The notes beneath the pieces were generated by a model, which searched no databases, was not told the origin of the DNA, and worked only from the letters and a program-made list of their open reading frames with translations. DNA of 17,757 bases, taken from positions 1 to 17,757 of the forward strand of contig CANPET010000013.1 of NCBI GenBank assembly GCA_947573465.1, read 5' to 3'. The position numbers and the translations under genes were made by a program. Below are positions 1 to 8,800 of the stretch, in pieces; the first letter of the stretch is position 1; the number at the start of each line of letters is the position of its first letter. Source of the stretch: an uncultured Eubacterium sp. Its GTDB lineage: Bacteria > Bacillota > Clostridia > Lachnospirales > Lachnospiraceae.

Positions 1-427
1 TTATGGCACACCAACACCAATACAGCAGGTAGGTAATGTATCTGTACCAGAGGCAAGAATGATTGTTATCCAGCCATGGGATGTTTCTATTCTGAAAGAA
101 GTAGAAAGAGCAATTATCATGTCAGACCTTGGAATTACACCAACAAATGACGGGAAACTGATTCGTCTTGTATTTCCTGAATTGACAGAGGAAAGAAGAA
201 AGGAATTAGCAAAGGATATTAAGAAAAAAGGTGAGAATGCAAAAGTTGCAGTCAGAAATATCAGAAGAGATGCCATTGATGCTGTAAAGAAAAAGGGAAA
301 AGAAGATGGTGTTTCAGAAGATGAAATTAAAGGATATGAAGATGATATCCAGAAAAGTACAGATGCATATGTTAAGAAGATAGATGCAGCTGTTGATGCA
401 AAAACAGACGAGATTATGACAGTTTAA
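1..427 (+). CDS. frr: Ribosome recycling factor RRF (5' end cut off by window edge)
   Basis: Ribosome recycling factor, which with EF-G splits the post-termination ribosome in the cytoplasm so that subunits can be reused. The reading frame starts at base 2 and already codes for the hallmark stretch YGTPTPIQQVGNVSVPEARM, followed by IQPWD and then ITPTNDGKLIRLVFPELTEERRKEL, all strongly conserved in the family. About 141 residues are visible up to the TAA. The usual protein is about 185 residues, so roughly 40 N-terminal residues lie outside the window. The C-terminal half is the expected charged helical bundle (K/E/D-rich, ending KTDEIMTV). An internal ATG at 59 is not the real start, because the conserved family sequence continues upstream of it. 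It is followed by uppS, as in most Firmicutes. Identification is very secure. Confidence 0.97.
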   Translation, partial: YGTPTPIQQVGNVSVPEARMIVIQPWDVSILKEVERAIIMSDLGITPTNDGKLIRLVFPELTEERRKELAKDIKKKGENAKVAVRNIRRDAIDAVKKKGKEDGVSEDEIKGYEDDIQKSTDAYVKKIDAAVDAKTDEIMTV

Positions 428-445
428 TGATAAACGTACGAAATA

Positions 446-467
446 AGAGGAAACAGTTGTTTCCTCT
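446..467 (+). terminator. Perfect 9-bp hairpin after frr, possible weak terminator or attenuator
   Basis: AGAGGAAAC (446-454) and GTTTCCTCT (459-467) pair perfectly across the 4-base loop AGTT, starting 19 bases after the frr stop. The hairpin is followed by ATTTTCC, a short and imperfect U tract. It could therefore end part of the frr transcription or act as an RNA processing or stability element. I see no good promoter between it and uppS, so full termination here would be surprising. Confidence 0.5.
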
Positions 468-491
468 ATTTTCCGTTATAAGAACAATAGA

Positions 492-530
492 ACTGGAAGT
501 ATATGCAGAGTAGAAAATAATACTTCCGGT
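492..530 (+). repeat. 11-bp inverted repeat in the frr-uppS gap
   Basis: Bases 492-502 (ACTGGAAGTAT) pair with 520-530 (ATACTTCCGGT) through 10 Watson-Crick pairs and one G-U pair, enclosing a 17-base A-rich loop. It lies 39 bases ahead of the chosen uppS start. It could be a leader RNA hairpin or an operator-like palindrome; the sequence alone does not decide. Confidence 0.5.
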
Positions 531-569
531 ATGATGAACTTGAAAGAGATTAGTGAAACGGAGCATATT

Positions 570-1298
570 ATGGCAGAGAAAATTGACGTAACAGGAATGA
601 AGATACCGGAGCATGTAGCGATTATATTAGATGGAAACGGACGCTGGGCAAAGAAGCGTCTTCTTCCACGAAACGCAGGACATGCAGCAGGGGCAAAAAC
701 TGTTGAAAAGATAATAGAAGATGCCCATGATTTGGGAATTAAATATATGACAATGTATGCTTTTTCTACAGAAAACTGGAATCGTCCGGAAAGTGAAGTA
801 AAAGCTCTTATGAAACTTCTAAGAAATTATTTGAAGGACTGTATTGAGAGAGCAAATAAAAATGATATGAAGTGTCTTGTAATAGGAGATAAATCCCGTT
901 TAGACCAGGATATTGTTGATAAGATTAACGAGTTAGAGGAATGTTCTAAAGATAATCAGGGAATTACATTTATTATTGCGCTGAATTATGGAAGCAGAGA
1001 CGAGATTCGAAGAGCGATGACAAAGATGGCACAGGATTGTAAAGAAGGAAAAATGAATCCGGAAGATATTACAGAGAGTACCATTAGTGATTATCTTGAT
1101 ACAAAAGGAATTCCTGATCCTGACTTGTTGATTCGTACAAGTGGAGAAATCAGACTGTCTAATTATTTATTATGGCAGCTGGCATATACTGAATTTTATT
1201 TTACAGATGTATTATGGCCGGATTTTAATAAAGAAGAATTAAAAAAGGCGATTGTAAAATATAATCAGCGTGACAGACGTTTTGGCGGTGTGAAATAA
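570..1298 (+). CDS. uppS: Isoprenyl transferase / undecaprenyl diphosphate synthase
   Basis: Cis-prenyltransferase that adds isopentenyl diphosphate units to farnesyl diphosphate to build the C55 undecaprenyl carrier for peptidoglycan and other wall polymers. The signature HVAIILDGNGRWAKKR lies near the N-terminus, with catalytic Asp at residue 21. It is followed by YAFSTENWNRP and near the C-terminus by LLIRTSGEIRLSNYLLWQ and EFYFTDVLWPDF, all family hallmarks. I chose the ATG at 570 (242 residues) because AACGGAG sits 6-7 bases upstream. An in-frame ATG at 531 would add 13 residues that are not family-like and has no ribosome site before it. GEIRLSN replaces the more common GEQRLSN, a mild substitution. 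It sits between frr and cdsA, the classical order. Confidence 0.95.
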   Translation: MAEKIDVTGMKIPEHVAIILDGNGRWAKKRLLPRNAGHAAGAKTVEKIIEDAHDLGIKYMTMYAFSTENWNRPESEVKALMKLLRNYLKDCIERANKNDMKCLVIGDKSRLDQDIVDKINELEECSKDNQGITFIIALNYGSRDEIRRAMTKMAQDCKEGKMNPEDITESTISDYLDTKGIPDPDLLIRTSGEIRLSNYLLWQLAYTEFYFTDVLWPDFNKEELKKAIVKYNQRDRRFGGVK

Positions 1299-1317
1299 AA
1301 AATCTATGCAATAGATG

Positions 1318-1375
1318 AAGTGAACACGGCGTGTAGTGAAACATGAAGAGAAGTGTAACACAGCGCGCAGTGAGA
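1318..1375 (+). repeat. Imperfect direct repeat before cdsA
   Basis: A unit beginning AAGTGAACACGGCGTGTAGT at 1318 recurs at 1351 as AAGTGTAACACAGCGCGCAG and continues with AGTGA in both copies. Spacing is 33 bases, with about three quarters identity over some 25-30 bases and one single-base gap. Each copy contains short self-complementary pieces (ACAC/GTGT). The upstream in-frame ATG for cdsA at 1343 lies between the two copies. Confidence 0.4.
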
Positions 1376-1390
1376 TTGAGAGGAAAGAAA

Positions 1391-2215
1391 ATGGTACTTA
1401 GCAAATTTGCAAATAAGTCTTTTGTGACAAGATTAATTAGTGGAATTGTATTGGTCGTGCTGATGCTGGCAACAATTATTCCGGGAGGAACTGTTTTGTT
1501 TGTCGCAAACATGCTTATTTCGCTAGTGGGAGTATATGAATTGTATAAGGTAATGGGACTTGAGAAGTCATTGCCGGGTGTGACAGGATATGTGGCAACA
1601 ATTTCCTATTATGCATTGTTATTCACACAGAAAACACAATATATTACTATATTGTTTATTGTATTTTTGATTGCGTTACTGGCACAGTATGTTTTTATGT
1701 TTCCGCAATATAAGACAGAACAGGTGTCGAATGCGATTATGTGCATGTTATATGCCGGTGTGCTTCTCTCATATATTTATATAGTAAGAGAAGGGAATAA
1801 TGGGGCATATACGGTATGGCTGATATTTTTGTGTTCCTGGGCTAGTGATACTTGTGCTTATGTGGCAGGAGTGGCATTTGGAAAACATAAAATGGCACCG
1901 GTACTCAGTCCTAAAAAATCTATTGAGGGCGCAGTCGGAGGTGTTGTAGGTGCTGCTGTTTTAGGGGCGGTCTATGCAGCTGTATTTATTGATAAGATAC
2001 AGTTAAGTGTTAATCCGGTCATGGTATTTGCAGTTATCTGTGCAGTTGGTGCATTAATTTCCATGGTAGGAGATTTGGCGGCATCTGCTATTAAGAGAAA
2101 TCACGATATTAAAGATTATGGAACACTGATTCCCGGACATGGTGGAATCATGGATAGATTCGACAGCGTAATATATGTCGCACCTATTATCTGGATATTA
2201 CTTCAGATATTTTAA
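1391..2215 (+). CDS. cdsA: Phosphatidate cytidylyltransferase (CDP-diglyceride synthase)
   Basis: Integral membrane enzyme converting phosphatidic acid and CTP to CDP-diacylglycerol and pyrophosphate, the branch point for bacterial phospholipids. The sequence shows about eight hydrophobic segments. The C-terminus carries the complete family signature, from SAIKRNHDIKDYGTLIPGHG to the following GIMDRFDS, including the metal-binding K-D and D-R-x-D pattern. I chose ATG 1391 (274 residues) because GAGAGGAAAG lies just upstream and the protein then begins with the usual short basic stretch before the first membrane segment. An alternative ATG at 1343 adds 16 basic residues overlapping a direct repeat and lacks a clear ribosome site. 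Gene order uppS-cdsA-dxr matches the Firmicutes norm. Confidence 0.94.
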   Translation: MVLSKFANKSFVTRLISGIVLVVLMLATIIPGGTVLFVANMLISLVGVYELYKVMGLEKSLPGVTGYVATISYYALLFTQKTQYITILFIVFLIALLAQYVFMFPQYKTEQVSNAIMCMLYAGVLLSYIYIVREGNNGAYTVWLIFLCSWASDTCAYVAGVAFGKHKMAPVLSPKKSIEGAVGGVVGAAVLGAVYAAVFIDKIQLSVNPVMVFAVICAVGALISMVGDLAASAIKRNHDIKDYGTLIPGHGGIMDRFDSVIYVAPIIWILLQIF

Positions 2216-2285
2216 GAGAAAAGCTGATATGAAATGAGTTTTTGCATATAAAATGCAGGAACAAAATAATATAATGGAGAAAATA

Positions 2286-3413
2286 ATGAAAAATATATCA
2301 ATTTTAGGCTCTACCGGTTCTATTGGAACACAGACTCTAGATATTGTGAGAGCCAATAATGATTTAAATGTCGTTGCGATTGCAGCAGGCTCTAATGTAA
2401 AGATGTTGGAAGAACAGATACGTGAATTCCATCCAAAACTTGTTTGTGTATACAATGAAGAGGCCGCAGGAAGACTAAAGACAGCAGTTGCAGATACAGA
2501 TGTGAAAGTTGTAGCAGGAATGGATGGTTTGATAGAGGCTGCTACATATAATAGTGCTCAGATTGTTGTGACAGCATTTGTGGGAATGATAGGTATCCGT
2601 CCGACACTGGAGGCTATTAAGGCAAAGAAAGATATTGCACTGGCAAACAAGGAAACCCTGGTTACAGCAGGCCATCTGGTAATGGAAGCTGCGAAAGAAT
2701 ATGGAGTAAAGATTCTTCCGGTAGATAGTGAACACAGTGCGATATTTCAGTCACTAAATGGTGAGAATAAAAAAGAAATTGATAAGATTCTGCTGACTGC
2801 GTCAGGAGGTCCTTTCAGAGGATGGACCAAAGAGCAGATGAGAGATGTTCAGGTGGAAGATGCACTGAAACATCCAAACTGGGCTATGGGACAGAAAATC
2901 ACCATAGATTCAGCAACAATGGTAAACAAGGGGCTGGAAGTAATTGAGGCAAAGTGGCTGTTTGATGTAGACATTGATCATGTGCAGGCAGTGGTTCAGC
3001 CTCAGAGTATTATTCATTCGATGGTGCAGTATAAAGATGGTGCAGTGATTGCTCAGCTTGGAACACCGGATATGAAACTGCCAATACAGTATGCATTGTA
3101 TTACCCTGAAAGAAGGTATCTTGCAGGAGAACGACTTGACTTTGCAAAGATAGAAGCACCGGACTTGAATAATTTTGTAGGGCTGAAAATGGCATATGAG
3201 GCAGGTCGAATGGGTGGTTCTATGCCTACTGTATTTAATGCAGCAAATGAAAAAGCAGTAGCAAAGTTTTTGAATAGAAAAATCGGATTTTTAGATATTA
3301 CAGATATTATCGGGTACTGCATGGAGCAACATGAAAATATTAATCATCCGACAGTAGAACAAATATTAGAAATAGAACAATGGGTATATGAGCTTATTGA
3401 GAATAGGTGGTAG
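2286..3413 (+). CDS. dxr: 1-deoxy-D-xylulose 5-phosphate reductoisomerase
   Basis: Cytoplasmic NADPH- and metal-dependent enzyme that converts 1-deoxy-D-xylulose 5-phosphate to 2-C-methyl-D-erythritol 4-phosphate, the first committed step of the MEP isoprenoid pathway. The N-terminal NADPH-binding motif GSTGSIGTQTLDIV is intact, as are LANKETLVTAG, the metal-binding VDSEHSAIFQS (Asp147 and Glu149), LLTASGGPFRGW, and WAMGQKITIDSATMVNKGLE (Glu218 as third metal ligand). Start ATG 2286 gives 375 residues, beginning MKNISILGSTG as is usual. GGAG at 2276-2279 is correctly placed for it. ATGs at 2253 and 2274 are possible but add untypical residues. The stop is two bases before the rseP start codon, suggesting coupled translation. 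Confidence 0.96.
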   Translation: MKNISILGSTGSIGTQTLDIVRANNDLNVVAIAAGSNVKMLEEQIREFHPKLVCVYNEEAAGRLKTAVADTDVKVVAGMDGLIEAATYNSAQIVVTAFVGMIGIRPTLEAIKAKKDIALANKETLVTAGHLVMEAAKEYGVKILPVDSEHSAIFQSLNGENKKEIDKILLTASGGPFRGWTKEQMRDVQVEDALKHPNWAMGQKITIDSATMVNKGLEVIEAKWLFDVDIDHVQAVVQPQSIIHSMVQYKDGAVIAQLGTPDMKLPIQYALYYPERRYLAGERLDFAKIEAPDLNNFVGLKMAYEAGRMGGSMPTVFNAANEKAVAKFLNRKIGFLDITDIIGYCMEQHENINHPTVEQILEIEQWVYELIENRW

Positions 3414-3415
3414 AG

Positions 3416-4717
3416 ATGCAGACAGCAATTAGTATAATTATAGCGTTAATAATTTTTGGAGTATTGGTTTTAATTCATGAGTTTGGTCATTTTATTGTAG
3501 CAAAGAAAAATGGCGTAGTGGTCAATGAGTTTTCGATTGGTATGGGACCAAGAATATTCAGCCGTGTGGCAAAAAGCGGAACAAGATATTCAATCAAGAT
3601 ACTTCCGTTAGGCGGTTCATGTGCGATGCTCGGTGAAGATGAGGATAATGAGGAAGAAGGTTCATTTAATTCAAAATCTATCTGGGCAAGAAGTGCGATT
3701 ATATTTGCCGGACCGTTTTTTAATTTTATTTTAGCTTTTGTTCTGGCATTGATTGTAATGGGTGTTGCAGGGGCAGATGTGTCTTATGTTACCAGTGTAG
3801 ATAAAAATTCAGCTGCATACGAGGCAGGACTTCGGGAAGGTGATAGAATTACAAAATACAATGGTGCACATGCTACACTTGGAAGAGAGATTTATTTAGA
3901 GGATTATGTGAATCCTTTGGATGGCAGTGAGATTTCTATATCTTTCGTAAGAGATGGGGAAAAGAAAACGATAAAGTATACTCCCAATACAGAAAAAAGA
4001 TATATTGTTGGCATGAACTATAGCCCTACAGAGACACAGGCAAAGATTTCACAGGTGAGCAGAGAGTCTGCTATGGCAGAGGCAGGAGTACAGCCGGGAG
4101 ATGTTGTCACAGAGATTGATGGAGTAAAGATTACGACAGGGAAACAGATGTCAGAGCATATTGCTTCACATCCATTTGGAGAGAAAGAAGTATATTTGAC
4201 TTTAGATAGAAAAGGCGAAGAAGTTAAGGTGGTAGTAAAACCAAAGATGACGAAGATTGCAAATAGTGGGTTTACTTATAATCTTGGAAGAGAGAAGCAG
4301 TCTGTAGGTGGAGTAATTAAGTATAGTTTTACAGAGGTTAGATATGAAATTGCCACAGTTTTAAAGAGTTTGAAAATGTTAGTAACAGGTAAAGTATCAG
4401 CCAATGAGGTTTCTGGACCGGTAGGAATCGTAAACGTTATTGGAGATACGTATACTACTGCAAAATCAGAAGGTGCGGCTGTTACAATATTGACATTATT
4501 AAATCTTGCGATTATGCTCAGTGCAAACTTAGGTGTTATGAACTTACTTCCAATTCCGGCATTAGATGGTGGAAGATTGTTCTTATATCTGATTGAGATT
4601 ATTACAAGAAAGAAGATACCAAAGGATAAGGAAGGAATGATTCATTTCGTCGGATTTGTTCTATTAATGGCATTGATGGTGTTCTTAGTATTTAATGATA
4701 TTCGAAAACTACTGTAA
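3416..4717 (+). CDS. rseP: RseP-type site-2 intramembrane zinc metalloprotease
   Basis: Membrane-embedded zinc protease (RseP/RasP, M50 family) that cleaves transmembrane segments of anti-sigma factors, signal peptides and division proteins. The zinc motif HEFGH sits in the first membrane segment (His21, Glu22, His25). The third ligand is in NLLPIPALDGGR (Asp384). Between them are two PDZ domains (about residues 120-185 and 200-275; the second contains AEAGVQPGDVVTEIDGVKI). Further membrane segments occur near residues 92-115, 355-380 and 405-428. A two-PDZ form is common in Clostridia, while Bacillus RasP has one. ATG 3416 is preferred, with AGGTGG five bases upstream; a GTG at 3407 inside the end of dxr is an alternative adding three residues. 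Its substrate here is not inferable. Confidence 0.94.
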   Translation: MQTAISIIIALIIFGVLVLIHEFGHFIVAKKNGVVVNEFSIGMGPRIFSRVAKSGTRYSIKILPLGGSCAMLGEDEDNEEEGSFNSKSIWARSAIIFAGPFFNFILAFVLALIVMGVAGADVSYVTSVDKNSAAYEAGLREGDRITKYNGAHATLGREIYLEDYVNPLDGSEISISFVRDGEKKTIKYTPNTEKRYIVGMNYSPTETQAKISQVSRESAMAEAGVQPGDVVTEIDGVKITTGKQMSEHIASHPFGEKEVYLTLDRKGEEVKVVVKPKMTKIANSGFTYNLGREKQSVGGVIKYSFTEVRYEIATVLKSLKMLVTGKVSANEVSGPVGIVNVIGDTYTTAKSEGAAVTILTLLNLAIMLSANLGVMNLLPIPALDGGRLFLYLIEIITRKKIPKDKEGMIHFVGFVLLMALMVFLVFNDIRKLL

Positions 4718-4765
4718 AGATAGTTCTCTTTAACATAGGGAGATGAAACGGTAAGGAGAAGTTCC

Positions 4766-4798
4766 TTTCACTGAGTTGCAGTAGAAGGGAGAGTGAAA
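4766..4798 (+). promoter_or_regulatory. Hairpin that could mask the ispG ribosome-binding region
   Basis: TTTCACT (4766-4772) is complementary to AGTGAAA (4792-4798), with the purine-rich AGAAGGGAG between them in the loop. The pairing partly covers the GTG candidate start at 4793. It is only a 7-bp stem, so it is offered as a possible translation-control or incidental structure. Confidence 0.25.
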
Positions 4799-4804
4799 AG
4801 TATT

Positions 4805-5860
4805 ATGATGAGAGAAAATACAAAAATAATTCATATTGGAGATAAAGTGATTGGTGGGGGAAATCCTATTCTGATTCAATCTATGACAAATACAAAGACA
4901 GAAGATGTAGAAGCTACAGTAAATCAGATAAAAGAGTTAGAGGCAGCAGGCTGTGATATTATCCGATGTGCTGTTCCTACTATGGAGGCGGCGAAAGCTT
5001 TATCTGAAATAAAAAAACAGATTTCTATTCCGCTTGTGGCAGACATACATTTTGACTACCGTCTGGCAATAGCAGCTATGGAGAACGGAGCAGATAAGAT
5101 TCGTATTAATCCGGGAAATATAGGAGACATCTCAAAAGTAAAAGCTGTCGTAGATGTGGCAAAGGAAAAGAATATTCCTATCAGAGTCGGTGTGAACAGT
5201 GGCTCTTTGGAGAAAAATATCCTTGAGAAATACGGTAAAGTTACTGCAGAAGGAATTGTGGAAAGTGCTTTAGATAAAGTAAAAATTATCGAAGATTTAG
5301 GATATGATAATCTTGTTATCAGCATTAAATCGTCGGATGTAATGATGTGTGTAAAGGCACATGAGTTGATTGCACAGAAGACGAACTATCCTTTACATGT
5401 AGGAATTACGGAATCAGGTACAATTACATCAGGAAATATTAAATCAGCATTGGGATTAGGACTTATTTTAAATCAAGGGATTGGTGATACAATCAGAGTA
5501 TCCCTTACTGGAGCACCGATAGAAGAGATTGCCAGTGCAAAATTGATTTTAAAGACATTGGGACTTAGAAATGGTGGAATATCCGTTGTGTCATGTCCTA
5601 CTTGTGGAAGAACACAGATTGACTTGATTGGACTGGCAGGAAAAGTAGAGAAAATGGTTACAAAATATGATTTAGATATAAAAGTTGCTGTTATGGGATG
5701 TGTTGTGAATGGACCGGGAGAGGCCAGAGAAGCAGACATTGGTATTGCCGGAGGTAAGGGAGAAGGACTTCTTATTAAAAAAGGTGAAGTTATTAAAAAA
5801 GTTCCGGAAGAACAGTTATTAGATACTCTTGAGGAAGAATTGAAACACTGGAGGGATTAA
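4805..5860 (+). CDS. ispG: 4-hydroxy-3-methylbut-2-en-1-yl diphosphate synthase (IspG/GcpE)
   Basis: Iron-sulfur enzyme of the MEP pathway that reductively converts 2-C-methyl-D-erythritol 2,4-cyclodiphosphate to HMBPP, using flavodoxin or ferredoxin electrons. The N-terminal TIM-barrel hallmarks GGGNPILIQSMTNTKTEDV, LVADIHFDYRLA, and KIRINPGNIG are present. The [4Fe-4S] ligands appear as SCPTCGRT (Cys264, Cys267) and MGCVVNGPGEAREADIG (Cys299). Length is 351 residues, close to the short bacterial form. The start is uncertain: ATG 4805 fits the family N-terminus but has GGAG 13 bases upstream, while GTG 4793 has AAGG only about 4 bases upstream. It ends one base before the polC start. Together with dxr it supplies isoprenoid precursors to UppS. 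Confidence 0.95.
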   Translation: MMRENTKIIHIGDKVIGGGNPILIQSMTNTKTEDVEATVNQIKELEAAGCDIIRCAVPTMEAAKALSEIKKQISIPLVADIHFDYRLAIAAMENGADKIRINPGNIGDISKVKAVVDVAKEKNIPIRVGVNSGSLEKNILEKYGKVTAEGIVESALDKVKIIEDLGYDNLVISIKSSDVMMCVKAHELIAQKTNYPLHVGITESGTITSGNIKSALGLGLILNQGIGDTIRVSLTGAPIEEIASAKLILKTLGLRNGGISVVSCPTCGRTQIDLIGLAGKVEKMVTKYDLDIKVAVMGCVVNGPGEAREADIGIAGGKGEGLLIKKGEVIKKVPEEQLLDTLEEELKHWRD

Positions 5861-5861
5861 G

Positions 5862-8800
5862 TTGGAAAAGAAGAAGTTTCTTGAAGTTTTCCAGAACCTG
5901 ACATTAAGTGAGGAGTTAAAAAGTATATTTGAGTTGGTTGATATTACACGAATAACAGCCAATAGTGAACATACAAAAATGAGAATCTACATTGAGAGCA
6001 GCAGACTTATCGAAAAGTCTGCTATTTTCAAAGTAAGAGAAGAATTAAGAAAAGCACTTAGAACAGGAAAGAAGATTTCTATTGAGATTATAGAAAAATA
6101 CATATTATCACAGCAGTATACTCCAGAAAATCTTTTTGATATCTATAAAGAGAGTATTATTCTGGAATTAAATGAGAGCAGTCCTATTATTGCTACAATG
6201 CTGAAAAAAGCACCGACCAGATTTGATGAGTCTGGCAGACTGGTTATCGATTTAGAGTCTAGTATTGTGTCAGAAGCAAGAATGAAAATACTAAAGGAAA
6301 CGATTGAGACTATATTCAGAGACAGATTTGATATGCCGCTGGAAGTACGTATCGAAAAAAGAATTTTGAACAGTCATCGATATGCAGAACGAAATGCCAG
6401 AAGATTGAAAAATGAGGTAAATGTTCTATTGAGCAAAGATGAGCCGCAAAAGGAAGAAGAGCAGAAGCAGGCAGAGAAACCGAAACGTCCTAAGAAAGCA
6501 ACATATTCTGACAATCCGGAAGTGGTATATGGAAGAGATTTTAAATTTGATGCAGATACACAGTTATGTGATGTGTTTGAGGGAACCGGCGAGACTGTTG
6601 TCAAAGGTCAGGTTATGACAATGGATGAGAGGGAAACCCGGACAGGAAAGTTTATTGTGACATTGGAGATTACAGATTTTACAGACAGTATCGCAGTGAA
6701 AATTTTCTTAGGGGATGAGAATGCCAAGAAAGAGTTTACCTCCAAGGTGAAAAAGAAAACCTTTATTCGAATCAAAGGTGTGGCAATGTATGATACCTAT
6801 GACAGGCAGGTGGAAATCAGCCGTGTAGATGGGATGAAACTGATACCTGCATTTTCCACGGAGAAAAGGAAAGACACCGCTGTGGATAAACGTGTGGAAC
6901 TTCATTGCCATACAAAGATGAGTGATATGGACGGCGTCAGTGAATGTAGTGCCATTGTGCGCCGTGCCTTTGAGTGGGGACACAGAGCCATTGCAATTAC
7001 TGACCATGGAGTGGTGCAGGCATTTCCGGATGCATGGCATGAATACTGCGACATAAAAAAAGAATGTAAAAAAGCAGGTAAGGAATGTGATTTTAAAGTA
7101 ATATACGGTGTTGAGGCATATCTGGTAGATGACTTAAAGGATATGATTGTTCATCCAAAAGGACAGAGCCTTGACGATACTTACGTGGTTTTCGATTTGG
7201 AGACGACTGGTTTTAGTGCGAAAAGTGACAAAATCATAGAGATTGGCGCGGTAAAGGTACAGGCAGGTAAAATTATTGATAGATTCAGTACCTTTGTGAA
7301 TCCCGAGATTCCAATACCATTTCGTATAGAGCAGCTTACCAGCATTAATGATAATATGGTAATCAATGCACCAAAGATAGAAGAGGTTCTTCCAAAGTTT
7401 ATGGAGTTCTGTAATGAGTGTGTTATGGTAGCACATAATGCAGACTTTGATATGAGTTTTATTTCTGCGAATTGTGAGCGACAGGGACTCCCATGTGATT
7501 TTACGATTATTGATACGGTGGCGATGTCCAGATATCTGATTATTGGTCTTGGCAGATATAAATTAGACAGTGTGGCAAAGGCATTGGGAATTGTATTGGA
7601 CCATCATCACAGAGCTGTGGATGATGCAGAGTGTACCGCTTTAATTTTCCTGAAATTATGCGATATGTTAAGAGATAAGGGAATTGACAATTTAGACCAG
7701 GTTAATGAGGAAGGAAAACAATCGACAAACCTGATTAATAAACTGCCGGCACATCATGCTATCATTTTGGTAAAAGATTTGGTTGGCAGGGTAAATCTTT
7801 ATAAATTAATTTCTATTTCTCATATTGATACATTTGCGAACAAAAGACCACGTATATTAAAGAGTGACTACTTGAAGCACTGTGAGGGTCTTATGATTGG
7901 CAGTGCCTGCGAGGCAGGAGAATTATATCAGGCGATTCTCCATGGAAGACCCCAGCAGGAGATTGCAAGGCTGGCAGAGTTTTATGATTACTTTGAAGTA
8001 CAGCCTCTAGGTAATAATGACTTTATGGTGAAAACAGGCAATCCTGATATTGATAATAAAAAGAGATTTCTTGTAGAATCCAGAGAAGAATTAAAAGATA
8101 TTAATCGGAAGATTATCGAATTGGGCAGAAAGTTTAACAAAATGACGGTGGCAACCTGTGACGTACATTTCTTAGATCCTGAAGATGAAATATACAGGCG
8201 GATTATTCAGTTTGGTCAGGGATTTAAAGATGCAGATGAACAGGCACCGCTGTATCTTCGAACCACAGATGAAATGTTAAAGGAATTTGATTATCTGGGA
8301 AGTGATGTAGCAGAGGAGATTGTAATTACGAATCCGAATAAAATTGCGGATATGATTGATAACATTTCTCCAATACACCCTGATAAATGTCCTCCAGTAT
8401 TGGAAAATTCTGAAGAAAATTTAAGAAAGATTTGTTTTGATAAGGCACATGAAATCTATGGGGAAGATCTGCCCAAAATTGTAGAAGACCGATTAGAGGT
8501 AGAACTGGATTCCATTATTGGTAATGGATATGCGGTAATGTATATTATGGCACAGAGACTGGTTTGGAAGTCGAACGAAGACGGATATCTGGTAGGTTCG
8601 AGAGGTTCTGTTGGTTCCTCTTTTGCGGCGACAATGTCAGGTATTACAGAATGTAATCCACTTGCACCACATTATTACTGTCAGAAGTGTAAAAGTTCTT
8701 TTTTTGAAAAGGAATACAGAGCACCGGAAGGAACTGACCCAGAGGAAATCAAGAAGATTCAGGAGATTATTGCAAAAGAGAAGGCAGAGGGTGGAATTGG

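Noticed and set aside
1..58. frr starting at the internal ATG 59 as a short or truncated gene
   Set aside because: The upstream codons in the same frame encode conserved RRF sequence, so the gene is simply cut by the window edge.
540..569. Promoter upstream of uppS (TTGAAA with CATATT)
   Set aside because: The -10 candidate is poor and overlaps the chosen start codon, so it cannot serve uppS.
7134..7436. Minus-strand frames opposite the polC exonuclease region
   Set aside because: They are antisense to strongly conserved coding sequence, with no ribosome sites and compositions rich in Cys, His and Ile typical of shadow frames.
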